Shown: one piece after another, positions 1 through 5,836 of the stretch | Layout of the letters: every line of letters begins with the position of its first letter | Numbering within the stretch: position 1 is the stretch's first letter | NCBI GenBank assembly: GCA_002343845.1 | Contig: DDSQ01000089.1 | Location: 1 to 5,836 of the forward strand | Origin: Planctomycetes bacterium UBA2386 | GTDB lineage: Bacteria; Planctomycetota; UBA1135; UBA2386 | DNA: 5,836 nucleotides | Direction: 5' to 3' | Position numbers and translations under genes: made by a program | The notes under the pieces: model-generated | Databases searched by the model: none | What the model was told of the DNA's origin: nothing | Seen by the model: the letters and a program-made list of their open reading frames with translations, nothing else

Positions 1-173
1 CCCGGCAGCATCACGTCGAGCACCACCAGGTCGAACCGCTGCGCGCGCAGCACCGCCCGCGCCTCGTGGCCGTCCGCCGCCGTGATGACGGTGTGGCTCT
101 CGCCGGTCAGCGCATCGTGCAGGCCGATGCGCAGCGTGCGATCGTCTTCGACCAGCAGGATGCGGCCGCTCAC
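1..173 (-). CDS. Response regulator, N-terminal receiver domain (partial, C-terminus outside window)
   Basis: This is the first ~57 residues of a two-component response regulator, cut by the left edge. Translation from GTG at 173-171 begins VSGRILLVEDD. It shows the receiver-domain landmarks: a hydrophobic beta-1 strand, the acidic pocket E9-D10-D11, and the phospho-acceptor D53 in the strand VVLDVMLPG, at the usual distance from the start. The start is set by a 4-base GTGA overlap with the stop of the upstream histidine kinase, which implies translational coupling and makes that kinase the obvious phosphodonor. Gene order is kinase first, regulator second, the reverse of the commoner order. 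The receiver sequence reads most like the OmpR/PhoB family, but the output domain is not in the window, so the DNA-binding class is an inference, supported indirectly by the PhoB-box-like repeat at 2007-2024. Confidence in the receiver domain is high; the subfamily is moderate. Confidence 0.93.
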   Translation of the reverse strand, partial: MSGRILLVEDDRTLRIGLHDALTGESHTVITAADGHEARAVLRAQRFDLVVLDVMLP

Positions 174-1930
174 GTGGTCGTCTCCATGGGCAGGAAGAAC
201 GTGAAGCACACGCCCGGGCCGCCGTCCAGCGGGTCGGTCGCGACCAGGTCGCCGCCGAGCCGGCGTGCGATCGACCGCGCGAGGTAGAGCCCGATGCCGA
301 TGCCGGGCGTGCCGCCGTGCGCGTGCGCCGCGCCGCGCACGAACCGATCGAAGATGCGTTCGCGTTCGGCCGCCGGCACACCGGGCCCACGATCGCGGAC
401 GTCGATCGCGGCGCGGTCGCCGTCGCGGCGTGTGGTGATCTCGATCGGCCCGCCGGCACCGCCGTACTTGCGCGCGTTGTCGAGCACCGCGACCAGCGCC
501 TGCACCAGCGCGCTGCGATCGGCGCGCACCATGGCGCCAGCAGCGGCGCCGCGCCGGATGCCGCCGCCCTCGTGCTCGAACACCGGAGCCAGCATGGCCA
601 CGGTCTCGTCGACGACCTCGTCGACGGCGACGCTGCGCAGTTCGTAGGAACGTTCGCCGCGTTCGAGCCGCCCGAGGTCGAGCACGTTCTCGATCAGCAT
701 CGACAGCCGACCGGCCTCGCCGGCGAGCATGCGGTAGTAGTCGGCTTCGCGGCCGCGCGCGCGACCGTCGACGAGCATCTCGCCGAGCAGCCGGATCGCG
801 GCGAGCGGCGTCTTCAGTTCGTGCGTGACCGTGGTGAGGAACTCCGACTGCGTGCGCACGGCGGCGACTTCGGCGCGCGCGGCCCGCAGCTGCAGTCGGA
901 TCGCACCGACGAACGCGATCACCAGCAGGAGCAGGAGTCCGCCGACCGCCGCTGGCTGCAGCCAGGGCGAGCCGCGCACCGGCATGTCGATGCCGGCAAC
1001 GCCCGGCAGCCCGACGAACGTCGTGTTGGCGGCGTCGGCGAGCGCGAACGACCACGGCAGGGGCAGCTCGGGCAGCGCCGACTCGCGGCCGGCGGCGGTG
1101 ATCGCGGCGACGAACTCGGCGGACGTGACGGCGGCGAGATCGTGACCACCTCCATCGCGGGCCTGCCACCACAGCAGCCGCTCGGGGGTCAGTGGGCGCA
1201 TGCCAGCTTCCGTGCCAGGGCGGTCGGTTCGCCACGCCGTCGCCAGGGCGACCAGCCGCTCGCGGCGTTGCACGACGGTCTGGTGTTGGTCGCGCCACGC
1301 CGTCGATGCCGGCAGGCTCGCGAACAGGTCCGGCGGCAGGAACGGCGCCAACTGCGCGGCCCACGGCGGTGGGGAGTCCGACGCCACGAGACGCAGCGTG
1401 CCCGCCACGACCCGCGCGAGATCGGGCCGCCTCAGGTCGGCGGGTGCGAGGGCAGCGAGTCGTTCGTCGAGTTCAGTCCGCAGCACGCGCAGTCGATCCG
1501 GGTCGCCGGCGCGCAACGCGTGCCATGCCGCCGCCAGCACGACCTGGCAACGCGTCGCGACCGCCAACGGAGCGGCGAGCAGTTCGTCGTAGGCCGTACG
1601 CGTGGCCGCTGCGTCGCCCGCCACGAATTCGCTGCGCGTCGCCCGCTCGAGTCGATCGGCGACCACGGCGTCGGCATCCACTGCGGACGGCTCTTGCTGC
1701 AGCCAGCCGACGTCGTCGATCTGCAGCGTGCCGTCGCCGAGAGCCACGGCCCGGGTTGCGGCTGGCAGCGTCGCGAAGGCGACGCGCGACGCCGGGGCGC
1801 GCTGCAGGATGCGCTCCGCGACGGCATGCGCCCGCGCGGCTTCGGCCTCGCGCAGCCCTTCTTCGAGGCGCCCCGATTGCCACAGCAGCCACGCCAGCAC
1901 GGCGACGATGCCGCTGCCGGCGAGCAGCAA
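170..1930 (-). CDS. Membrane-bound sensor histidine kinase with a large extracytoplasmic sensor domain
   Basis: A 586-residue transmembrane sensor kinase that should autophosphorylate on histidine and pass the phosphate to the overlapping response regulator. Order of parts: transmembrane helix 1 (about 2-18); a ~305-residue extracytoplasmic region (about 20-326), alanine-rich and mostly helical in character, which I cannot assign to a known sensor family; transmembrane helix 2 (about 327-347); a short coiled linker; HisKA domain with H-box VTHELKTPL (H370); and an HATPase_c domain with N-box N485 (LDNARKYGG), G1 DRGPGVP (513-519), F-box IFDRF (526-530) and G2 GIGIGLYL (543-550). All catalytic motifs are intact. 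The start is uncertain. TTG at 1930 is the first plausible start codon in frame, but it lies almost inside helix 1 and has no clear ribosome binding site. The frame stays open up to a stop at 1987-1985, and the intervening arginine-rich residues would make a good positive-inside flank. The stop overlaps the response regulator start. Confidence 0.95.
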   Translation of the reverse strand: MLLAGSGIVAVLAWLLWQSGRLEEGLREAEAARAHAVAERILQRAPASRVAFATLPAATRAVALGDGTLQIDDVGWLQQEPSAVDADAVVADRLERATRSEFVAGDAAATRTAYDELLAAPLAVATRCQVVLAAAWHALRAGDPDRLRVLRTELDERLAALAPADLRRPDLARVVAGTLRLVASDSPPPWAAQLAPFLPPDLFASLPASTAWRDQHQTVVQRRERLVALATAWRTDRPGTEAGMRPLTPERLLWWQARDGGGHDLAAVTSAEFVAAITAAGRESALPELPLPWSFALADAANTTFVGLPGVAGIDMPVRGSPWLQPAAVGGLLLLLVIAFVGAIRLQLRAARAEVAAVRTQSEFLTTVTHELKTPLAAIRLLGEMLVDGRARGREADYYRMLAGEAGRLSMLIENVLDLGRLERGERSYELRSVAVDEVVDETVAMLAPVFEHEGGGIRRGAAAGAMVRADRSALVQALVAVLDNARKYGGAGGPIEITTRRDGDRAAIDVRDRGPGVPAAERERIFDRFVRGAAHAHGGTPGIGIGLYLARSIARRLGGDLVATDPLDGGPGVCFTFFLPMETTT

Positions 1931-2006
1931 CGGCAGCGGGCGACGCGCGCGAGGAAAGGGGCGGAGCGAGGCGATGGCGACACGCTAGTCAGGGCCGTCC
2001 CGGCCT

Positions 2007-2024
2007 GGTCAAGAAACGGTCAAG
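2007..2024. promoter_or_regulatory. PhoB-box-like tandem direct repeat in the divergent intergenic region
   Basis: The 7-mer GGTCAAG occurs at 2007-2013 and again, without mismatch, at 2018-2024, separated by 4 bases. On the minus strand this reads CTTGACC-N4-CTTGACC, pointing toward the kinase gene. Seven-base direct half-sites repeated every 11 bp are the established geometry for tandem binding of OmpR/PhoB-family response regulators. Weaker 4-of-7 matches fall at the next 11-bp steps on either side (1996-2002 and 2029-2035). The site lies between the divergent kinase/regulator operon and the sigma-factor fusion, so it could control either or both. TTGACC also resembles a -35 element, but I see no good -10 at 16-18 bp from it. 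Binding by the neighbouring regulator is an inference. Confidence 0.45.
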
Positions 2025-2082
2025 CCGCGGGCGACCTGCACATCGTTGCATCCTGCGCGCGCCCCGCGGGGTGCTACGGTGC

Positions 2083-4440
2083 ATGGCTCGCATGGCCCCT
2101 TCGCCGAGTATCGCCCGCGAACTGGTCGCGCACAGCCAGGCGCTGCGGCGGCTGGCCCGCGACCTCGTCGGCAGCTCCGACGCCGACGACCTCGTGCAGG
2201 ACACGGCTGTGCGCGCGCTGCGTTCGCCGCCGGCGGTCCCGGACGGGCTGTTCGCATGGCTGGGCACGGTCATGCGCCGACTCGCCGCCAATCGCCGCCG
2301 CGGCGACCTCCGGCGGCGCCGGCGCGAGGCGGCGAACGGGCCGGCGGCGAGCGGTCCGGCCGCCGACGAAGAGCCCGCACGCTGCGACCTCGCGCGCGCC
2401 GTCAGCGAGGCAGTGTTCTCGCTGCCGGAGCCGTACCAGACCGCGCTCGTACAGCGCTACTTCCAGGACCTGTCGCCGGCGGCGATCGCCGCGCGCACGG
2501 CGGTGCCGCTGGCGACCGTGAAGAGCCGACTGCAGCGCGGGCTCGAACATCTGCGGGCGACGCTCGCACGCCGCGACGGGCGTGACTGGCGCCTAGCCCT
2601 CGTCCCCGCGATCGGCCTGCCGGGGCGAGGCCAGTGGCTGTGGCCGTTCTCGGTGAGCCTGATGTCCACTTCCGGCAAGGTGATCGTCGTGGTTGCGGCG
2701 TCGGCACTGGCGGCGTTGGCCCTGTGGATGCCGCGCACCGAGCCGCCGCCGCCCGCGATCGCCGCCGACGCAGTCACGGGCAGCGTCGCCGCCGTCGCGG
2801 CCGCGGGCCCCACGCTGCTGCCCGCGCGCGAGGCTGTTGGCGTGGAGGAGTCTGTAGGACTCGCCGAGTTGGCGCAGCCGTTCGCGTTCGAGCTGCACTG
2901 CCGCGTCGTCGACGACAGTGGCTTGGCGATCGGCGGTGCCAAGGTGGCGATCGCGCCGCGCGCCTGTGCGCTCGCGACGTGGCCGGTGGCGACCGACAAC
3001 GACGGTCGCGTCGTGCTGGCGTGGCGCGCGCGCGCGCGCCGGCTCGTCATGACCGTGGGGCTCGAACACGGCGGCTCGCGCACGTCGCTGCAGCGGCTCG
3101 AGGTCGCGGCCGGCGAACCCGCGCACGTGCACTTCGTCGCCGGACAGTCGCCGCTGCCGGCCAGCGTGCATGTCGACGAGTCCGGGCGTCAGGTGGTGTC
3201 GATGCCGGACTGCAGCCAGGGGCGCACCGACTGCATGGCCTGCCACGACACGTGGAAGGGCGCCGACCTGTTCGGCGCGTGCGCTGACGTGCGCGCCGGG
3301 CTGCATCCCGACGCGCTGTTCGGCGAACGGGGCCAACCGCTCATGCTCGGGCTCCACGTGAACTCCGCCGGGCCGGAGATGGAGATCGAGTTCACGGATT
3401 CGGTCGCGACCGGAACCAACGAAGCGCGTCGGCCGCAGCGGCACATCAGTGGCCGCGTGTTCGGCGCCGACGGGCGCCCGGTGCCGGGCGCGCGCCTCGA
3501 GATCCACCGCCCGGACTTCTTCGGCGGCGGCACGCGCACGCGGCCGGATGGCAGCTTCCGCTTTGCGTGGCCGGTGCCCGGCGATGGCCGTGTGTGGGTG
3601 CGTGCAGGCGGCGGTCCCGAGGGGCTGGCGACGATGGTGCTCGATGTCGGCGACGACCTGCCGATCCACGGCGACCTGCACCTGCAGACGGGGCGCGTGC
3701 TGCGCGGCCGCGCGGTCGGCACTGCCGGTCAGGCGCTGAGCGGCGCGCGCGTCGAGTACGTCGCTGCGCCGGGCCAGGACGGCGACGTCGCGACGGTCGG
3801 TCCCGACGGCGCGTTCGCGTTCGCCAACCTGCCGCCGGGGCCTGGGCACCTGCTCTTGTGGGGCGTGCGCGGCGAACGGCTGCCGATCGCCGAACTCGGG
3901 CCGGTGCTGGCGGACGGCAGCGACGTGCTGTTCGACCTGCGCACCGCCGCACCGGTGGACGGCTCGCTGCGGCTCGTCGTGCAGAGCCATGACGGCGGCG
4001 AGGCCGTCGATGCGGAGGTGTTCGTCTGGCAACTCGCGACGCGCCGCGGCTCGGTGGTCGAGCGTGGCAAGGACGGCGCGTTCCACACGCACGGCCTCGC
4101 CGCCGGCTTCTATCGCATCGAGGTGACAGCACTCGGCGGCGGCGTCCACGATCTCGGCGAGCATTGGCTCGACGGCCGCGGTCTCGTCGAACTCGCCCCG
4201 TTCACGTTCCCCGCGCCGGCGAAGCTCGTCGTCGAGCACGATGGCCTCGAGGTTCTCGAGCTGCTGCAGCCGCGCGCGGACATCGACGTGCGGGCCCACC
4301 TCGTCTCGGGCTTCCGCGGCACGGTGCTGCTGCCGGCGGGGCCTTGGCTGGTGCTCGCCAAGGGGGTCGGTGATGGCGTGCGCCGGGCCGAGGTCGAGCT
4401 TCGCGCCGGGGAGACGGAGGTGTTGCGGTTCGAGCGGTGA
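2083..4440 (+). CDS. ECF sigma factor fused to a transmembrane helix and extracytoplasmic carboxypeptidase-regulatory-like domains
   Basis: A 785-residue one-protein signalling device. Residues 1-161 form an ECF (group 4) sigma-70 factor. Region 2 includes DADDLVQDTAVRAL (33-46, the core-RNA-polymerase-binding helix) and FAWLGTVMRRLAANRRR (57-73). An arginine-rich linker follows. Region 4 is LPEPYQTALVQRYFQDL...TVKSRLQRGLEHLRATL (114-161), with a helix-turn-helix for the -35 element. A ~37-residue linker leads to one membrane helix (about 199-216), then a proline/alanine-rich stretch, then ~550 residues predicted outside the cytoplasm. Those contain beta segments of the carboxypeptidase-regulatory/Ig-like type (G-x-V-x-x-x-x-G-x-P-x-x-G-A ... 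PDGSFRF), clearest at 267-314, 454-500 and 540-594 and weaker at 627-683. A cysteine cluster with CMACH lies between the first and second. No separate anti-sigma gene is adjacent, so the C-terminal part may act as the built-in sensor or restraint. ATG 2083 was chosen; ATG 2092 and GTG 2071 are in-frame alternatives, none with a clear ribosome binding site. The frame is unbroken from sigma to beta domains, so the fusion is not an assembly of two separate frames. Confidence 0.9.
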   Translation: MARMAPSPSIARELVAHSQALRRLARDLVGSSDADDLVQDTAVRALRSPPAVPDGLFAWLGTVMRRLAANRRRGDLRRRRREAANGPAASGPAADEEPARCDLARAVSEAVFSLPEPYQTALVQRYFQDLSPAAIAARTAVPLATVKSRLQRGLEHLRATLARRDGRDWRLALVPAIGLPGRGQWLWPFSVSLMSTSGKVIVVVAASALAALALWMPRTEPPPPAIAADAVTGSVAAVAAAGPTLLPAREAVGVEESVGLAELAQPFAFELHCRVVDDSGLAIGGAKVAIAPRACALATWPVATDNDGRVVLAWRARARRLVMTVGLEHGGSRTSLQRLEVAAGEPAHVHFVAGQSPLPASVHVDESGRQVVSMPDCSQGRTDCMACHDTWKGADLFGACADVRAGLHPDALFGERGQPLMLGLHVNSAGPEMEIEFTDSVATGTNEARRPQRHISGRVFGADGRPVPGARLEIHRPDFFGGGTRTRPDGSFRFAWPVPGDGRVWVRAGGGPEGLATMVLDVGDDLPIHGDLHLQTGRVLRGRAVGTAGQALSGARVEYVAAPGQDGDVATVGPDGAFAFANLPPGPGHLLLWGVRGERLPIAELGPVLADGSDVLFDLRTAAPVDGSLRLVVQSHDGGEAVDAEVFVWQLATRRGSVVERGKDGAFHTHGLAAGFYRIEVTALGGGVHDLGEHWLDGRGLVELAPFTFPAPAKLVVEHDGLEVLELLQPRADIDVRAHLVSGFRGTVLLPAGPWLVLAKGVGDGVRRAEVELRAGETEVLRFER
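3024..3039. repeat. (GC)8 dinucleotide tract inside the sigma-factor fusion gene
   Basis: Sixteen uninterrupted bases of alternating G and C lie in the coding region for residues about 315-319 (Arg-Ala-Arg-Ala-Arg) of the sigma fusion. Tracts of this sort can slip during replication, and a one-unit change would shift the frame after the first beta domain while leaving the sigma part and membrane helix intact. In DNA this GC-rich the tract may be chance. Confidence 0.6.
3232..3246 (+). other. CxxCH motif (C384-M-A-C387-H388) in the extracytoplasmic part of the sigma fusion
   Basis: Within the predicted extracytoplasmic region the protein has C377, C384, C387 and C400, with C384-C387-H388 matching the covalent heme-c attachment signature CxxCH. 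The region lies between the first two beta-type segments and looks unlike them: it is less repetitive and richer in Asp, Cys, His and Trp. Candidate roles are a c-type heme site, a disulfide or thiol redox switch, or a metal site formed by the four cysteines. A single CxxCH match can occur by chance, so the motif is certain and the function is not. Confidence 0.4.
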
Positions 4441-4544
4441 GCGAGTGCGGCGCTGCCGCCCATCCCGCGACGACGAGTCCCATACGAAGCGCCGCATCGC
4501 AGCCCTACCCCGGACCGGGCAGAGACCGAGTAAGTTGTCCCGCG

Positions 4545-5836
4545 ATGACCGGATGCCGCTTCGTTTCGTCCCTGCTGCTCTTCGCCGGCCATCTGCTGCG
4601 GCCGTGCGATGCGCAATGCTCGACGTCGTGGCTCGCGGGCTCGGCGCTGACCGGCGTCTCGGACACGGTGGTCGCCTGTTCGCTGTGGGATCCGGACGGT
4701 GCCGGCCCTGCCGGGCCGCGCCTCGTCGTCGGTGGTGAGTTCGCGGTCGCCGGCGCGACGACGTCGGGTCTCGTCGCGGCGTTCGATCCGACGACCGGTG
4801 TCTGGTCGGGTTTCGGCGCCGGCCTCACGCCGCTCGCGGACTACTCGGCAGTGCGCGCGTTCGCCACGCTGCCGACCGGCGAGCTCGTCGTCGGCGGTCA
4901 CTTCGCTGGCTACATCCGGCGATGGAACGGCAGCGCGTGGACCAACCTTGGCGCGGCCCCGTTCTCGAACTGGGTGATGGCCCTCGCCGTGGCGAGCAAC
5001 GGCGATCTGTTCGCCGGCGGCACCGGGACTGGCGTCTGGCGATTCAGCGGCACGACGTGGTCGACGACGACCTCGGGCTACACCAACGGCGTGCACGTGC
5101 TGACCACGCTGGCGAACGGCAACGTCGTCGCAGCCGGGTACGTGAACACGTCCGGCGACAGCATCGTGCGTCGCTGGAACGGCACGACGTGGACCGCACT
5201 CGGCGGCATCTTCGACGACTTCATCGACACGATCGTCGAGCTGCCCAACGGCGACCTCGTGGCGGGCGGCAGGTTCATGAGTGTCGGTGGCGTCGCTGCG
5301 TACGGCGTCGCCCGCTGGAACGGCAGCACGTGGTCGGCGATGGGCAACGGCTTGCACGTCCGCAGCGCGGTCAGCGGCGAAGTCACGGGGCTCGTGCCCC
5401 AAGCCAACGGCGACGTGATCGCGGTCGGCACGTTCACGCGATCGGGTTCGACCGTGCTCAGCAACATCGCGCACTGGAACGGCAGCGTGTGGTCGCCGTA
5501 CGCGACCGCGATGCCGAACTACGCGACGTGCGCGCTCACGCTGCCCGGCGGCGACCTCGTGGTCGGCGGTCCGTTCGTCGCGATCGGCAGCACGAACGTC
5601 TACGGCATCGGTCGGTGGAACGGCAGCGCGTGGAGCCCGCTCGGCAGCGGCGCCAACGGTGAGGTCCGCTCGGTCGCGGAGCTGGAGAACGGCGACGTGG
5701 TCGTCGGCGGCACGTTCACGCAGATCGGCGGCGTGGCGTGCAACCGCATCGCCCGCTGGAACGGCACGACGTGGTCCCCGCTCGGCTCGGGCGCGGACGG
5801 GGCGGTCCAGGCGCTGCTGGCGCTGCCCGGCGGCGA
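4545..5836 (+). CDS. Secreted propeller-like repeat protein (partial, C-terminus outside window)
   Basis: An open frame from ATG 4545 runs without a stop to the right edge (430 complete codons). Residues 1-23 look like a Sec signal peptide: short n-region with R5, hydrophobic VSSLLLFAGHLL, and likely cleavage after CDA before Q24. The mature part opens with a segment ending in LWDPDGAGP...LVVGGEF, then consists of degenerate repeats of about 40-53 residues. Each repeat pairs a strand of the form NGDLVVGG-F with a later RWNGS-W. Such repeats resemble the delta-60/kelch-like units of large extracellular planctomycete proteins and probably build one or more beta-propellers. Enzymatic activity is not evident; a surface or extracellular binding role is an inference. 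No other start codon lies in frame for some distance upstream, so the start is well supported, although no strong ribosome binding site is visible. The gene is 104 bp downstream of the sigma fusion on the same strand; co-transcription is possible but unproven. Confidence 0.9.
   Translation, partial: MTGCRFVSSLLLFAGHLLRPCDAQCSTSWLAGSALTGVSDTVVACSLWDPDGAGPAGPRLVVGGEFAVAGATTSGLVAAFDPTTGVWSGFGAGLTPLADYSAVRAFATLPTGELVVGGHFAGYIRRWNGSAWTNLGAAPFSNWVMALAVASNGDLFAGGTGTGVWRFSGTTWSTTTSGYTNGVHVLTTLANGNVVAAGYVNTSGDSIVRRWNGTTWTALGGIFDDFIDTIVELPNGDLVAGGRFMSVGGVAAYGVARWNGSTWSAMGNGLHVRSAVSGEVTGLVPQANGDVIAVGTFTRSGSTVLSNIAHWNGSVWSPYATAMPNYATCALTLPGGDLVVGGPFVAIGSTNVYGIGRWNGSAWSPLGSGANGEVRSVAELENGDVVVGGTFTQIGGVACNRIARWNGTTWSPLGSGADGAVQALLALPGG
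4878..5836 (+). repeat. Tandem coding repeats 'GD-VVGG ... RWNG-W' of the secreted protein
   Basis: The GD(L/V)VxGG element recurs at residues 112, 153, 192, 236, 289, 336, 383 and again at the window edge (about 430). The gaps are 41, 39, 44, 53, 47, 47 and 47 residues. The WNG(S/T)xW element recurs at about 127, 211, 258, 311, 358 and 405, with a diverged FSGTTW at 167. The last three units keep a constant 47-residue period and are closest to one another (for example both read WSPLGSGA), suggesting recent duplication toward the C-terminal end, while the first units are more diverged. The array continues beyond the window. Confidence 0.85.

Noticed and set aside
2046..2080. Sigma-70-type promoter for the sigma fusion (TTGCAT then TACGGT)
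   Set aside because: The spacing is about 23 bp, too long for a sigma-70 promoter, and neither hexamer is a good match.
1192..2082. N-terminal extension of the sigma fusion back to 1192
   Set aside because: The in-frame extension overlaps the kinase gene on the other strand, is Arg/Ala/Pro-rich with no sigma-like content, and the sigma domain starts naturally at 2083.
317..2521. 734-residue open frame on the plus strand opposite the histidine kinase
   Set aside because: It is antisense to a kinase with all catalytic motifs intact, has the arginine/histidine/glutamine-rich composition of a GC-rich shadow frame, and runs through the divergent intergenic region into the sigma gene in the wrong frame.
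3232..3246. Multiheme cytochrome c assignment
   Set aside because: Only one CxxCH occurs in the whole protein; it is reported as a motif of unknown function instead.
2593..4497. 634-residue open frame on the minus strand opposite the sigma fusion
   Set aside because: Low-complexity, Arg/His-rich translation with no recognisable motif; the plus-strand frame carries clear sigma and beta-domain motifs.
4509..4519. Inverted repeat CCCGG-A-CCGGG as a terminator between the sigma fusion and the repeat gene
   Set aside because: The loop of one base is too small for a stable hairpin in RNA and there is no following T-run.
4110..5474. 454-residue open frame on the minus strand opposite the repeat protein
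   Set aside because: It spans the end of the sigma gene, the intergenic gap and the repeat gene, and its apparent repeats are simply the reverse complement of the RWNG-type repeats.
4878..5836. CRISPR or non-coding tandem repeat array
   Set aside because: The repetition is at the protein level with ~120-160 bp units, in frame and degenerate at DNA level, so it is a coding repeat.

Overview
The window is very GC-rich (roughly 70% by eye) bacterial DNA carrying four coding regions. Its style points to a Planctomycetota bacterium, probably one of the deep-branching high-GC lineages. The clues are an ECF-type sigma factor fused through a membrane helix to carboxypeptidase-regulatory-like beta domains, and a secreted protein built of repeated 'NGD-VVGG ... 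RWNG-W' units. Both are architectures I associate with that phylum. This assignment is an inference from protein style; no marker gene is present.

Layout. From 1 to 1930 on the minus strand is a two-component system transcribed right to left: a membrane sensor histidine kinase (170-1930), then a response regulator whose GTG start overlaps the kinase stop (1-173, running off the left edge). Positions 1931-2082 are a divergent control region. It holds an exact 7-bp direct repeat with 11-bp periodicity (2007-2024), the geometry used by OmpR/PhoB-family regulators. From 2083 to 4440 on the plus strand is a 785-residue protein: an ECF sigma factor (sigma-2 and sigma-4), one transmembrane helix, and a ~570-residue predicted extracytoplasmic part with several Ig-like/carboxypeptidase-regulatory-like segments and an unexpected cysteine cluster containing CxxCH. 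After a 104-bp gap with no convincing terminator, 4545-5836 (plus strand, open at the right edge) encodes a secreted, propeller-like repeat protein.

How the parts may fit together. Both regulators facing the divergent region are predicted transmembrane signalling devices, one a classical kinase/regulator pair and the other a one-protein 'sensor plus sigma factor'. The repeat protein lies downstream on the same strand as the sigma fusion and could be a cell-surface product under its control, but nothing in the sequence proves this. The most noteworthy points are the membrane-tethered sigma factor, its CxxCH-containing cysteine cluster, and the PhoB-box-like repeat beside the two-component genes. 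The long open frames opposite the kinase, the sigma fusion and the repeat protein are high-GC shadows.
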